A stretch of 64,000 bases of DNA from contig NZ_NPBY01000063.1 of NCBI RefSeq assembly GCF_002272015.1, forward strand, positions 1 to 64,000, given 5' to 3'. The notes beneath the pieces were generated by a model. The model had not been told where the DNA came from and made no database searches. It saw only the letters and a list, made by a program, of their open reading frames with translations. Below are positions 39,980-48,093 of the stretch, piece after piece (position 1 is the first letter of the stretch; each line of letters opens with the position of its first letter). The position numbers and the translations under genes were made by a program. The stretch is from Paenibacillus campinasensis (GTDB lineage Bacteria > Bacillota > Bacilli > Paenibacillales > Paenibacillaceae).

Positions 39980-40936
39980 TTATCCCATCAAAGCAACCAT
40001 CAGCGCTTTCTGCGCATGAAGGCGATTCTCCGCCTGATCAAAAATGACGGAATTCGGTCCGTCGATCACGCCTTCACTGACCTCTTCCCCGCGATGGGCT
40101 GGCAGGCAGTGCAGGAACAGATAATCCGGCTTCGCAGCCTTGACGAGATCCTCATTCACCTGATAGTTGGCAAAAGCCGCTTCCCGCTGCGCCTGCTCCT
40201 CTTCAAAGCCCATGCTTGCCCACACATCCGTATATACAACATCGGCATCCTTGGCCGCCTCGATCGGGTCCTGGGTCACCGTAATCTGACCGCCGCACTC
40301 GGCTGCAACCTCACGGCTCAGCTGCACGATGCCGGCATCCGGCTGGTAGCCCTCCGGACTTGCGACAGCCACATGCATCCCCATCTTCGCCCCGCCGATC
40401 AGGAGGGAGTGGGCCATGTTGTTGCCGTCCCCGATGAAGGCCATCTTCAGCCCCTTCAGCTTGCCCTTATGCTCCAGCACCGTCTGCAGGTCAGCCAGCA
40501 CCTGGCAAGGATGCGCCATGTCGCTCAGCCCGTTAATGACCGGGATCGAAGCATACTTCGCCAGATTGACCACATTGTCATGACCAAATGTGCGGATCAT
40601 GATGCCGTCCAAATAGCGGGACATGACCTGGGCCGTGTCGCTGATCGGTTCTCCGCGCCCGAGCTGAATGTCGTTTTTGCTCAGGAACAGCGCGTGTCCG
40701 CCAAGCTGGAACATACCGGCTTCGAACGAAACCCGCGTCCGTGTGGACGACTTCTCAAAGATCAGTCCGATCGTCTTTCCCTTCAGCGGCTGGTACACCT
40801 CTCCGCTCTTCTGTTTGCGCTTGAGCTCTATCGCCGAGTCAAGCAGATACTGGATTTCCTCGGTTGAATAATCGTCCAGCTCGATCATGTCGCGCCCTTT
40901 CAGGTCCAATTGCTGCACTTGTCCGCTAGCGGCCAT
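39980..40936 (-). CDS. argF: Ornithine carbamoyltransferase
   Basis: A 318-residue enzyme forming citrulline from ornithine and carbamoyl phosphate. The carbamoyl-phosphate motif SSTRTR (about residue 52), the HPCQ motif (in MAHPCQVLAD) and the ornithine-binding HCLPAHRGEEV (about 268) are all present. The ATG at 40936 has AAGGAGG at nine bases; a further ATG three codons upstream abuts that site. It follows argD by 54 bases. An anabolic role is indicated by the biosynthetic cluster, with no arcA or arcC nearby. Confidence 0.96.
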   Translation of the reverse strand: MAASGQVQQLDLKGRDMIELDDYSTEEIQYLLDSAIELKRKQKSGEVYQPLKGKTIGLIFEKSSTRTRVSFEAGMFQLGGHALFLSKNDIQLGRGEPISDTAQVMSRYLDGIMIRTFGHDNVVNLAKYASIPVINGLSDMAHPCQVLADLQTVLEHKGKLKGLKMAFIGDGNNMAHSLLIGGAKMGMHVAVASPEGYQPDAGIVQLSREVAAECGGQITVTQDPIEAAKDADVVYTDVWASMGFEEEQAQREAAFANYQVNEDLVKAAKPDYLFLHCLPAHRGEEVSEGVIDGPNSVIFDQAENRLHAQKALMVALMG

Positions 40937-40990
40937 AAACTGCATCCTCCTTGCTGTATCTAATCGATGTTCTCATTGTATCACGACTCT

Positions 40991-42178
40991 CTATGCCTGG
41001 TTAACCGCCGTATGCTCCTGAATGAGTGTAGCCAGCAGTTCGACTGCCTGATCCATCTCCTCACGGGTGACATACAGATTAGGAAGCAGACGGATCACGT
41101 TCGGTCCGGCTGTGACAAACAGCAGTCCCCGGCTTTGACCTTTCAGCACCAGCTCACCGACCGGCTCCGCGCATTCCATCCCGATCAGAAGGCCCTTGCC
41201 CCGGATCGCTTTGACAAAAGGATGGCTGCCCAGCTTCTCGTTCAGCTTGCCCATTAAGTACTCGCCCGCTTCTGCCGCTCGCTGCGGCACCTGATCCTCC
41301 AGCATCGTTTCGATGGTGGCAGTGACCACTGCGCTTGCCAGCGGCGTGCCGCCGAAGGTGGAGGCGTGGCTCCCCGCCGTGAAGGCTTCACGCAGGAAGC
41401 CCTTGCCGAGCATGGCGCCTACCGGAAAGCCGGAGCCGAGGCCTTTGGCCACCGTGAAGATATCCGGCTCAATCCCGTAATGCTCATGCGCGAACAGCTT
41501 GCCTGTACGCCCCATGCCGGTCTGAACCTCGTCGGCGATGAGAAGCAGGCCATGCTGCTTGCACAGCTCGCTGACCGCCTTCAGGAACTCCGGTTCCACC
41601 GGATGCACGCCGCCTTCGGCCAAGACCATCTCCAGCATGATCGCCGCTGTATCCTTCGTAATCGCTGCCTCCAGTGCCGGAAGATCATGCAGCGGCACCG
41701 TCTTGAAGCCGGCTGGAAGCGGAAGAAATCCGTCCTTCACCTTGTCCTGACCGGTCGCGGTCAACGTTGCCAACGTGCGTCCATGGAAGGATTGCGCGAA
41801 AGTGATGATCTCAAAGCGCTGCGTTCCCTTCACTTTCTGGTGATAGCGGCGCGCCAGCTTGATGGCGGCTTCATTCGCCTCTGCCCCGCTGTTGCAGAAA
41901 AAGACCGCATCCGCGCACGTATTTGCCGTCAGCAGCTCGGCCGCTTTTTCCTGGCCCGGAATGTGGAACAGATTGGATACATGCCACAGCTCATCCAGCT
42001 GTCCCTTCAGCTTCTCCTTGACCTTGGCAGGGGCATGACCGAGATTGGTCACCGCCAGGCCTGACATAAAGTCCAGGTATTTGTTCCCCTGGTCATCCCA
42101 TAGCCAGCTGCCTTCCCCTTTCACCAGACTGATCGGATATCTCGCATACGTTTGGAACAACGAGCTTTCTTTTCCCAT
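40991..42178 (-). CDS. argD: Acetylornithine aminotransferase
   Basis: A 395-residue PLP enzyme converting N-acetylglutamate semialdehyde to N-acetylornithine. Class-III aminotransferase features are present: FCNSGAEANEAAIKLAR (about residue 97), LLIADEVQTGMGRTG with the PLP-contacting Asp (about 215), and the lysine in TVAKGLGSGFPVGA (about 244). The ATG at 42178 is selected because AAGGAG precedes it; the longer frame to 42205 lacks a site. It is the fourth gene of the arg operon, 62 bases after argB. Confidence 0.94.
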   Translation of the reverse strand: MGKESSLFQTYARYPISLVKGEGSWLWDDQGNKYLDFMSGLAVTNLGHAPAKVKEKLKGQLDELWHVSNLFHIPGQEKAAELLTANTCADAVFFCNSGAEANEAAIKLARRYHQKVKGTQRFEIITFAQSFHGRTLATLTATGQDKVKDGFLPLPAGFKTVPLHDLPALEAAITKDTAAIMLEMVLAEGGVHPVEPEFLKAVSELCKQHGLLLIADEVQTGMGRTGKLFAHEHYGIEPDIFTVAKGLGSGFPVGAMLGKGFLREAFTAGSHASTFGGTPLASAVVTATIETMLEDQVPQRAAEAGEYLMGKLNEKLGSHPFVKAIRGKGLLIGMECAEPVGELVLKGQSRGLLFVTAGPNVIRLLPNLYVTREEMDQAVELLATLIQEHTAVNQA

Positions 42179-42240
42179 GACCCTCCACGCTCCTTCGGCT
42201 TTCAATGGTTTAATGATGTATGAAATAATTCCGCCTGCAT

Positions 42241-43077
42241 TTACATCCGCACAATGCGTGTACCGAGCTTCTCCCCTGCCAGCACGCGGCTTAGCACATT
42301 CGGCTCGCTTCCGTCCACGATCACGACCTCGCGCACCTGGCCGTGGATGCAGCTGATCGCCGCTCTGACCTTCGGAATCATGCCGCCGTAGATTTCACCC
42401 GTTCCGATCATATCCTCGATCTGTTGGACGGTCACGGAAGGAAGTACCCGCTTCTCGCTTCCGGATCCTTTCAAGATGCCCGGCACGTCAGTAACCACGA
42501 TCATCTGCTGCACGCCGAGATGAGAGGCCACTGCCCCTGCCGCCGTATCGGCATTAATGTTGTATCGCTGTCCTGCAGCGTCCACGCCAATCGGCGCTAC
42601 AACCGGGATATACCCCATATCCATCATGCCCGTCAGGATCGGGGACTTTACATCAGTAACATCGCCTACAAAGCCGACCTCCGCATGATTCGTCACCGGC
42701 TTTGCCTGAATGAGCGCGCCATCGGAGCCTGACAGACCGATCGCCTGGCCGCCCGCACGCTGGATTCGGCGCACGATCTGCTTGTTAATGGTGCCTGCAA
42801 GCACCATCTCGACCACGTCCAGCACCTCTTCCGTCGTTTTCCGAAGTCCGTTCACGAACTCCGTCTCGATGCCCAGCTTCTCCAGATTGCCGGAGATGGC
42901 AGGTCCGCCGCCATGAACGATGACCGCATGGACTCCCTGCTGCTGCAGCTTCTCCAAATCCTCGAAAAAGCTATCCGGAAGGGCAGCCAGCGTGCTGCCC
43001 CCGCATTTCATGACAAACGTCCCGCCGGCGGCTACAGCCCCCTGCTGCTGCTCCTGGTGTTCTGTCACACTTTTCAT
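42241..43077 (-). CDS. argB: Acetylglutamate kinase
   Basis: A 278-residue amino-acid kinase that phosphorylates N-acetylglutamate. The MKCGGS nucleotide-binding motif is at about residues 23-28, VHGGGP at about 55, and the C-terminal half has the family GMIPKVRAA segment. The N-terminus is about 15 residues longer than short homologues, with a Gln-rich stretch; GGAGGGG upstream supports it. No N-terminal helix of the arginine-sensitive hexameric kind is obvious. It lies 131 bases after argJ. Confidence 0.95.
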   Translation of the reverse strand: MKSVTEHQEQQQGAVAAGGTFVMKCGGSTLAALPDSFFEDLEKLQQQGVHAVIVHGGGPAISGNLEKLGIETEFVNGLRKTTEEVLDVVEMVLAGTINKQIVRRIQRAGGQAIGLSGSDGALIQAKPVTNHAEVGFVGDVTDVKSPILTGMMDMGYIPVVAPIGVDAAGQRYNINADTAAGAVASHLGVQQMIVVTDVPGILKGSGSEKRVLPSVTVQQIEDMIGTGEIYGGMIPKVRAAISCIHGQVREVVIVDGSEPNVLSRVLAGEKLGTRIVRM

Positions 43078-43208
43078 GTTTCGTCCCCTCCTGATCCGAA
43101 CTTGTTAAGCTGTTTCCATATTTCATACCCGTGAATTTAGGTTCTCACGCGTAATCTGATCTCAATATCGTCTCTCGATATCGCCGCTTCCCCGTTGCCT
43201 TGACCGGC

Positions 43209-44435
43209 CTATGTCCGGTATGCCGCATTAATCCGCACATAGTCGTATGTGAGGTCGCAGCCCCACGCAGTTGCACTGCCGCTTCCGATATGCAGGTCCA
43301 CGTTAATTTCCACCATGCTGCCCTGCAGGTAGGCAAGCGCAGCCTCCTCGTCAAAAGGAACCGGTCTGGACTGCTCCAGCACATGGATCGGGCCGATGTG
43401 AATGTCCACCGTCTCCGGGTTCACTGGACGTCCTGCGCGCCCGACGGCTGCAATAATTCGGCCCCAGTTGGCGTCCGCGCCAAACATCGCCGATTTGACC
43501 AGGCTCGAGCCAATCACGGTCTTCGCAATCGCCTGCGCGTCCTCGTCGCACTCTGCGCCTTTGACCCGCACTTCGATCAGCTTCGAGGCCCCTTCGCCGT
43601 CACGGGCAATCGCCATCGCCAGCACTCGGCACACATCATGGAATCCGGCCGCAAAGGCCTCCCAGTCCGGATGAGCCGGCGTTAGCGGTTCGTTGCCTGC
43701 AAGGCCGCTCGCCATTGCAATCAGCATGTCATTCGTGCTCGTATCTCCATCTACCGTAATCATATTAAAGGTTGTATTGGTTGTATCGCGCAGCAGCTGC
43801 TGCAGCGCTTCCTGATCGATAACCGCATCGGTCGTCACGAACCCGAGCATCGTTGCCATATTGGGATGAATCATGCCGGAGCCTTTGGCCGCACCGCCGA
43901 TGGTCACATCGACTCCGTTCACCTTGACGGTGACGCAGGCTTCCTTCTTCACCAGATCCGTTGTCAAAATCGCCTGGCTGAACGCTTCAGCGCCTTCCGC
44001 ATCCCCGCTGAGGCGGGCCGGCAGCCCGGTAATGCCCGAGGTCACCCGGTCCATCGGGAGAAGCTCGCCGATAACGCCTGTCGAAGCAACAGCCACATCG
44101 TCCTCTGCCACGTCAAACTGCTCGGCAGCGCTCGAACGCATGACGTAAGCGTCCTCCAATCCCTGCTTGCCTGTGCAGGCATTCGCATTCCCGCTATTGA
44201 CCACAATCGCCCGCAGCTTGCCGCTGCGGAGGCTCTCCCGCGTCACCTGAAGCGGGGCAGCCTGCACCGCGTTTGTCGTATAGACCGCCGCCGCAGTTGC
44301 AGCCACGTCGCATACAATGGCCCCGAGATCATGACGATCCGTCTTCTTAAGCCCGCAATGCAAACCTGCGGCTTTGAATCCTTTCGGCGTTACAATACTT
44401 CCACCATCAACGATCGCATACAGCTTCTGTTCCAT
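43209..44435 (-). CDS. argJ: Bifunctional ornithine acetyltransferase / N-acetylglutamate synthase
   Basis: A 408-residue enzyme that recycles the acetyl group from N-acetylornithine to glutamate and can also make acetylglutamate, which explains the absence of argA in the cluster. The autocleavage site with nucleophilic Thr is visible in KGSGMIHPNMATMLGF (cleavage before the Thr of ATML). ArgJ matures into alpha and beta chains there. The ATG at 44435 is chosen because GAGGGG has suitable spacing. It lies 20 bases after argC. Confidence 0.95.
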   Translation of the reverse strand: MEQKLYAIVDGGSIVTPKGFKAAGLHCGLKKTDRHDLGAIVCDVAATAAAVYTTNAVQAAPLQVTRESLRSGKLRAIVVNSGNANACTGKQGLEDAYVMRSSAAEQFDVAEDDVAVASTGVIGELLPMDRVTSGITGLPARLSGDAEGAEAFSQAILTTDLVKKEACVTVKVNGVDVTIGGAAKGSGMIHPNMATMLGFVTTDAVIDQEALQQLLRDTTNTTFNMITVDGDTSTNDMLIAMASGLAGNEPLTPAHPDWEAFAAGFHDVCRVLAMAIARDGEGASKLIEVRVKGAECDEDAQAIAKTVIGSSLVKSAMFGADANWGRIIAAVGRAGRPVNPETVDIHIGPIHVLEQSRPVPFDEEAALAYLQGSMVEINVDLHIGSGSATAWGCDLTYDYVRINAAYRT

Positions 44436-44455
44436 GTTCATGTCCCCTCGTCCGC

Positions 44456-45508
44456 TTACGGATACACTGGTGTAAACGTAAGTCCGAGGCTTTCCTCCCA
44501 TCCCATCATCAAGTTGAGGTTCTGAATCGCCTGACCTGCAGCACCTTTCACCACATTATCGATGACCGATATGAAGGTTACCCGGTTGGTGCGGGCATCG
44601 ACGGAAAAGCCGATATCGCAGTAGTTGGACCCGCTAACCTCTTTCGTTGCCGGCCATACGCCTTTATCGCGGATGCGGACAAATCGGCGTCCTTCATAAT
44701 ACTGGCGATACAGTTCGATCAAATCATCTTCAGTATATGTGCCCAGAAGCGATGCGTACATCGTACTCATAATTCCTCTTGTCATCGGTACGAGATGAGT
44801 AGTGAACGTAACCGTCACCGGCGCTCCGCTCACCTGGCTCAGTACCTGCTCGATTTCAGGAATGTGCTGATGCTTATTCACTTTATAGGCTTTGAAGTTT
44901 TCGTTAATCTCCGCATAATGCGTCGTCAGGCTCGTTCCGCGGCCTGCACCCGAAACGCCTGATTTCGCATCAATGATCAGCGTCTTCGGGTCAATCCAGC
45001 CCGCGCTGAGCGCCGGGATAAGTCCCAGCAGCGTCGCGGTCGGATAGCAGCCCGGGTTCGAAATGAAGGACTGTCCCGTGACCTCGCTGCCAAATACTTC
45101 GCTTAACCCGTAAACCGCCTTGGCCAGCCACTCGCTGTCCGGCGCCTGGTGCTTATACCACGCTTCATATACGCTGCCGTCCTTGAGGCGGAAGTCACCG
45201 GATAAATCAACGACCTTCAGCCCCGCCGCCAGCAGCTGCGGAACGAGCTTGGCACTGACACCCGAAGGGGTGGCCGTAAACACGACATCGGCCACAGCGG
45301 CAATGTCAGCCGGCTCAACACCATCCAGATTCCGTTCAATGATATGGGTTAAATGCGGGAAGCCCTCCGATATCGGCACACCTGCGCTGGACGAAGAAAT
45401 GACCGATGTGATCTCCACATGTGGGTGCGCCTGCAATAGTCGAATCAGCTCCACTCCTCCGTAGCCTGTTGAACCTACGATTGCAACTCTCAACTTCTCT
45501 TGTACCAT
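44456..45508 (-). CDS. argC: N-acetyl-gamma-glutamyl-phosphate reductase
   Basis: A 350-residue NADPH-dependent reductase, first gene of the operon. The Rossmann motif GSTGYGGVEL (about residues 12-21) and the active-site cysteine in SNPGCYPTA (about 150) are present. A C-terminal catalytic His lies in TTHLVPMTRG. It is transcribed from a promoter at 45622-45650 overlapped by two ARG boxes, leaving a leader of about 105 bases. Confidence 0.96.
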   Translation of the reverse strand: MVQEKLRVAIVGSTGYGGVELIRLLQAHPHVEITSVISSSSAGVPISEGFPHLTHIIERNLDGVEPADIAAVADVVFTATPSGVSAKLVPQLLAAGLKVVDLSGDFRLKDGSVYEAWYKHQAPDSEWLAKAVYGLSEVFGSEVTGQSFISNPGCYPTATLLGLIPALSAGWIDPKTLIIDAKSGVSGAGRGTSLTTHYAEINENFKAYKVNKHQHIPEIEQVLSQVSGAPVTVTFTTHLVPMTRGIMSTMYASLLGTYTEDDLIELYRQYYEGRRFVRIRDKGVWPATKEVSGSNYCDIGFSVDARTNRVTFISVIDNVVKGAAGQAIQNLNLMMGWEESLGLTFTPVYP

Positions 45509-45615
45509 TATGACTCATCCTCTCTCCACGTACTGCTGGGCAAGCATGTATACGACAAGCGGCTCCGGCCGCCGGGCTAAACGATCATCGATTTCTGTTA
45601 TCCGTCTCATAAATA

Positions 45616-45650
45616 TGTATTATTATACGACCACATTCATATAAATACAA
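45616..45650 (-). promoter_or_regulatory. argC promoter overlapped by two ArgR/AhrC-type ARG boxes
   Basis: On the minus strand TTGTAT (45645-45650), a 17-base spacer and TATAAT (45622-45627). Two half-symmetric boxes, TGTATTATTATACG (45616-45629) and TTCATATAAATACA (45636-45649), each fit TGNATWWWWATNCA with one mismatch. Their centres are 20 bases apart, close to the spacing of tandem ARG boxes. Arginine-dependent repression of the operon is the expected outcome. Confidence 0.65.
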
Positions 45651-45661
45651 TGGTTATTCAT

Positions 45662-45713
45662 AAAAACAAAAAAATACAGCTTCCCGCAGGCGGTCAGCCT
45701 GCAGAAGCTGTAT
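45662..45713 (-). terminator. Terminator of the prfB-yitT unit
   Basis: On the minus strand ATACAGCTTC pairs with GAAGCTGTAT and an inner CAGGC pairs with GCCTG, followed by TTTTTTTGTTTTT. It separates the YitT gene from the argC promoter. Confidence 0.85.
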
Positions 45714-45801
45714 CTATACTTTCCCTATTATAAGGATCCTTCAAAAAGCACATATCGTGATAGAAGCTGGCGTGTTCGTGGTCATCCGCTCACCAGGAGA
45801 A

Positions 45802-46716
45802 TCAGGACGATCCTTTAATATCCCGAAAGCCCTCGCCGAGCACCTCATGCGCATTGCTGATAATGACAAATGCATCAGGCGCTACCGACTGGACAACCGT
45901 CTTCAGCCTCGGAATCTCGCTCTGGCTCACCACGACCATCAGCACCGTTCGCTTCTCGCCGGTGTAGCCTCCCTCGGCCGTCAGCTTTGTTAACCCCCGG
46001 TCCATATCTTCCAGTATGGCTTTTGTTATCGGCTCCGTACGATCCGATATAATATATGCGACCTTGGTGAAGCTGAAACCAAGCTCGATACCGTCGATCA
46101 CCTTGCCGGTCACATAAAGACCGATAAGCGCAAACAACGCCTGCTCAGGCGACAGCACCAGCGCAGCCAAGGAGATGACGATTGCGTCCATCAGCACGAC
46201 GCTGATGGAGAAGCTGAGTCCGCTGTATTTCTGCAGGAGCTGTGCCACGATCGTCATTCCGCCGGTGGAGCCGCGTCCGCGATAGACCAGCCCCATCCCA
46301 ATCCCGACGCCGATCCCTCCATAAATGGAGGCCAGCAGGGCATTGGAGGTTGGAACCGGCCAGTCCTTCGTCAAATAAACGAATAGCGGGAGCACGATGC
46401 TCCCAAGCAGCGAGCGAATGCCATACTCCTTGCCCAGCAGCCAGAAGCCCAGAATGAAGAGCGGGATGTTGAGTCCCCACTGCGTATAGGCCGGCTCGAT
46501 GCCTAGCCAGGCTTCAGCCAGAACCGACAGGCCGGCCACGCCGCCTGAAGCAATCTGGTTCGGCAGAAAGAACAAATTAAACGATACGGCCATAATAAAT
46601 GAGCCGATAATGATAAACAAAGTATCGACAGTCTGTCGAAGCGGGCCGTTCATCGGGATGAGCGGCTCGCGCTTCCTTGGGTTGCGAACATTCGCGTTAC
46701 GAACGGATTGGGCCAT
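45802..46716 (-). CDS. YitT-family membrane protein with DUF2179
   Basis: A 304-residue protein with about five hydrophobic helices in the first 200 residues (from GSFIMAVSFNLFFLPNQIASGG, about 35-56) and a soluble C-terminal DUF2179 domain (about 215-295; EGGYTGEKRTVLMVVVS). The family is widespread in Firmicutes and its function is unsettled. It follows prfB by 27 bases and ends before a strong terminator, so the two are probably co-transcribed. The N-terminus is unusually basic and may start a few codons later. Confidence 0.85.
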   Translation of the reverse strand: MAQSVRNANVRNPRKREPLIPMNGPLRQTVDTLFIIIGSFIMAVSFNLFFLPNQIASGGVAGLSVLAEAWLGIEPAYTQWGLNIPLFILGFWLLGKEYGIRSLLGSIVLPLFVYLTKDWPVPTSNALLASIYGGIGVGIGMGLVYRGRGSTGGMTIVAQLLQKYSGLSFSISVVLMDAIVISLAALVLSPEQALFALIGLYVTGKVIDGIELGFSFTKVAYIISDRTEPITKAILEDMDRGLTKLTAEGGYTGEKRTVLMVVVSQSEIPRLKTVVQSVAPDAFVIISNAHEVLGEGFRDIKGSS

Positions 46717-46743
46717 AACGGGTCAAATCTCTCCTCAGGGGTC

Positions 46744-47857
46744 TTATTCGGCGTCGTGCCGGATCTGGCTGCGCAAATAACCATCAATGAAAGCATCCAG
46801 ATCTCCGTCCATCACCGCACCGACATTTCCGGTTTCCACCTGGGTCCGGTGATCCTTGACCATACTGTAAGGATGGAACACATACGAACGGATCTGGCTT
46901 CCCCAAGCGATGTCAGATTGCTCACCGCGAATCTCGGCCAGTTCCTTCTGCTGTTCTTCCAGCTTCCGTTCATACAGCTTGGAGCGAAGCATCGTCATCG
47001 CGCGCTCGCGGTTCTTGATCTGGGAGCGCTCGTTCTGACAGGTGACAACGATCCCGGTCGGGATATGGGTGATCCGGACCGCTGAGTCCGTTGTATTGAT
47101 ATGCTGTCCGCCAGCGCCGCTAGCGCGGTACGTATCGATCTTCAAATCCTCGGTACGGATTTCGATCTCAACATCATCCGTAATCTCCGGCACAACATCA
47201 CAGGATACAAACGAGGTATGGCGCCGACCGGAAGAGTCGAACGGCGAGATGCGTACGAGACGGTGCACCCCTTTCTCCGCCTTCAGGTAGCCGTAGGCGT
47301 TGAAGCCTTTGATGAGGAGCGTCACGCTCTTGATGCCAGCTTCATCTCCCGGCAGATAATCCAGCGTCTCTACCTTGAAGCCGCGCTTTTCCGCCCAGCG
47401 GGTATACATCCGGTGCAGCATTTGCCCCCAGTCTTGAGACTCGGTTCCGCCAGCGCCCGGGTGCAGCTCCAGAATGGCATTCATTTTGTCATAAGGCTGA
47501 TTCAGCAGCAGCTGAAGCTCGAAATCCTCCACCCGCTTCACCAGCTCCTTGACGGAATCACCGAGCTCACCGCTGAGCGATTCGTCGCCCTCTTCATCCG
47601 CTAGCTCGATCATGACAACCGCATCGTCATATTCCTGCTGCAGCTTCTGATATTGCTCCACACTGGATTTGACGCCATTCAATTCCGAAATGATGCTCTG
47701 GGCCTTCTCATTGTCATCCCAGAAATCCGGTGCAGCCATCTTTTCTTCTAAGCTCTCAATGACCTCCTGCTTGTAATCTAAGTCAAAGAGACCCCCTAAG
47801 GTTGGTTAGTTTCTTGCTAATCTCGCGCAGGTCTTGCTTTACACTTGGATCGATCAT
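46744..47857 (-). CDS. prfB: Peptide chain release factor 2 (programmed +1 frameshift)
   Basis: RF2 terminates translation at UGA and UAA. The first 24 codons run from the ATG at 47857 ([19 protein letters not shown]) to an in-frame TGA at 47783-47785. Ribosomes must then slip +1 on CTTTGAC and continue in the frame that ends at 46744, giving 370 residues. The recognition motif SPF ([10 protein letters not shown]) and the catalytic GGQ (GAGGQHIN) are present. An internal AGGGGG just before the slip site is the usual stimulator. AAAGGGCG precedes the start. The shift makes RF2 synthesis self-limiting. Confidence 0.96.
47782..47797 (-). promoter_or_regulatory. RF2 autoregulatory frameshift site
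   Basis: On the minus strand AGGGGG (47792-47797), three bases, then CTTTGAC (47782-47788). The TGA is codon 25 of prfB. This is the canonical arrangement of an internal Shine-Dalgarno sequence and a Leu-stop slip. Confidence 0.93.
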
Positions 47858-47951
47858 ATGTTTATCGCCCTTTCTCTAATCCGTATTTCGATTTATAGTA
47901 TATCCTGTTCTACACGAAAAGCGTGACGAAATATCCATTTATTCACATAAA

Positions 47952-48022
47952 CTCCCTTAAGGAACAGCGGCATCCAGAAGGCCATTTAAAGGCCGCCAAG
48001 ATTGCCACTGCTCTTAAGGGAG
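47952..48022 (-). terminator. Large 71-base hairpin between secA and prfB
   Basis: The ends CTCCCTTAAG and CTTAAGGGAG pair perfectly, and most of the inside pairs as well (CAG-GGCA region, GGCC with GGCC around an ATTTAAA loop). On the minus strand it is followed by TTTATG, so it may terminate secA; it is larger than its neighbours' terminators and could have another role. Confidence 0.5.
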
Positions 48023-48093
48023 CCGGTAATCACGCTCGTTCCTAAGCGCGGGTCAATATTCACTTCACATCATACGGGACAACGCTTGGTTAC

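Noticed and set aside
38193-40019. 608-codon plus-strand frame across argH, argG and their gap
   Set aside because: It lies antisense to two certain genes and has no family features.
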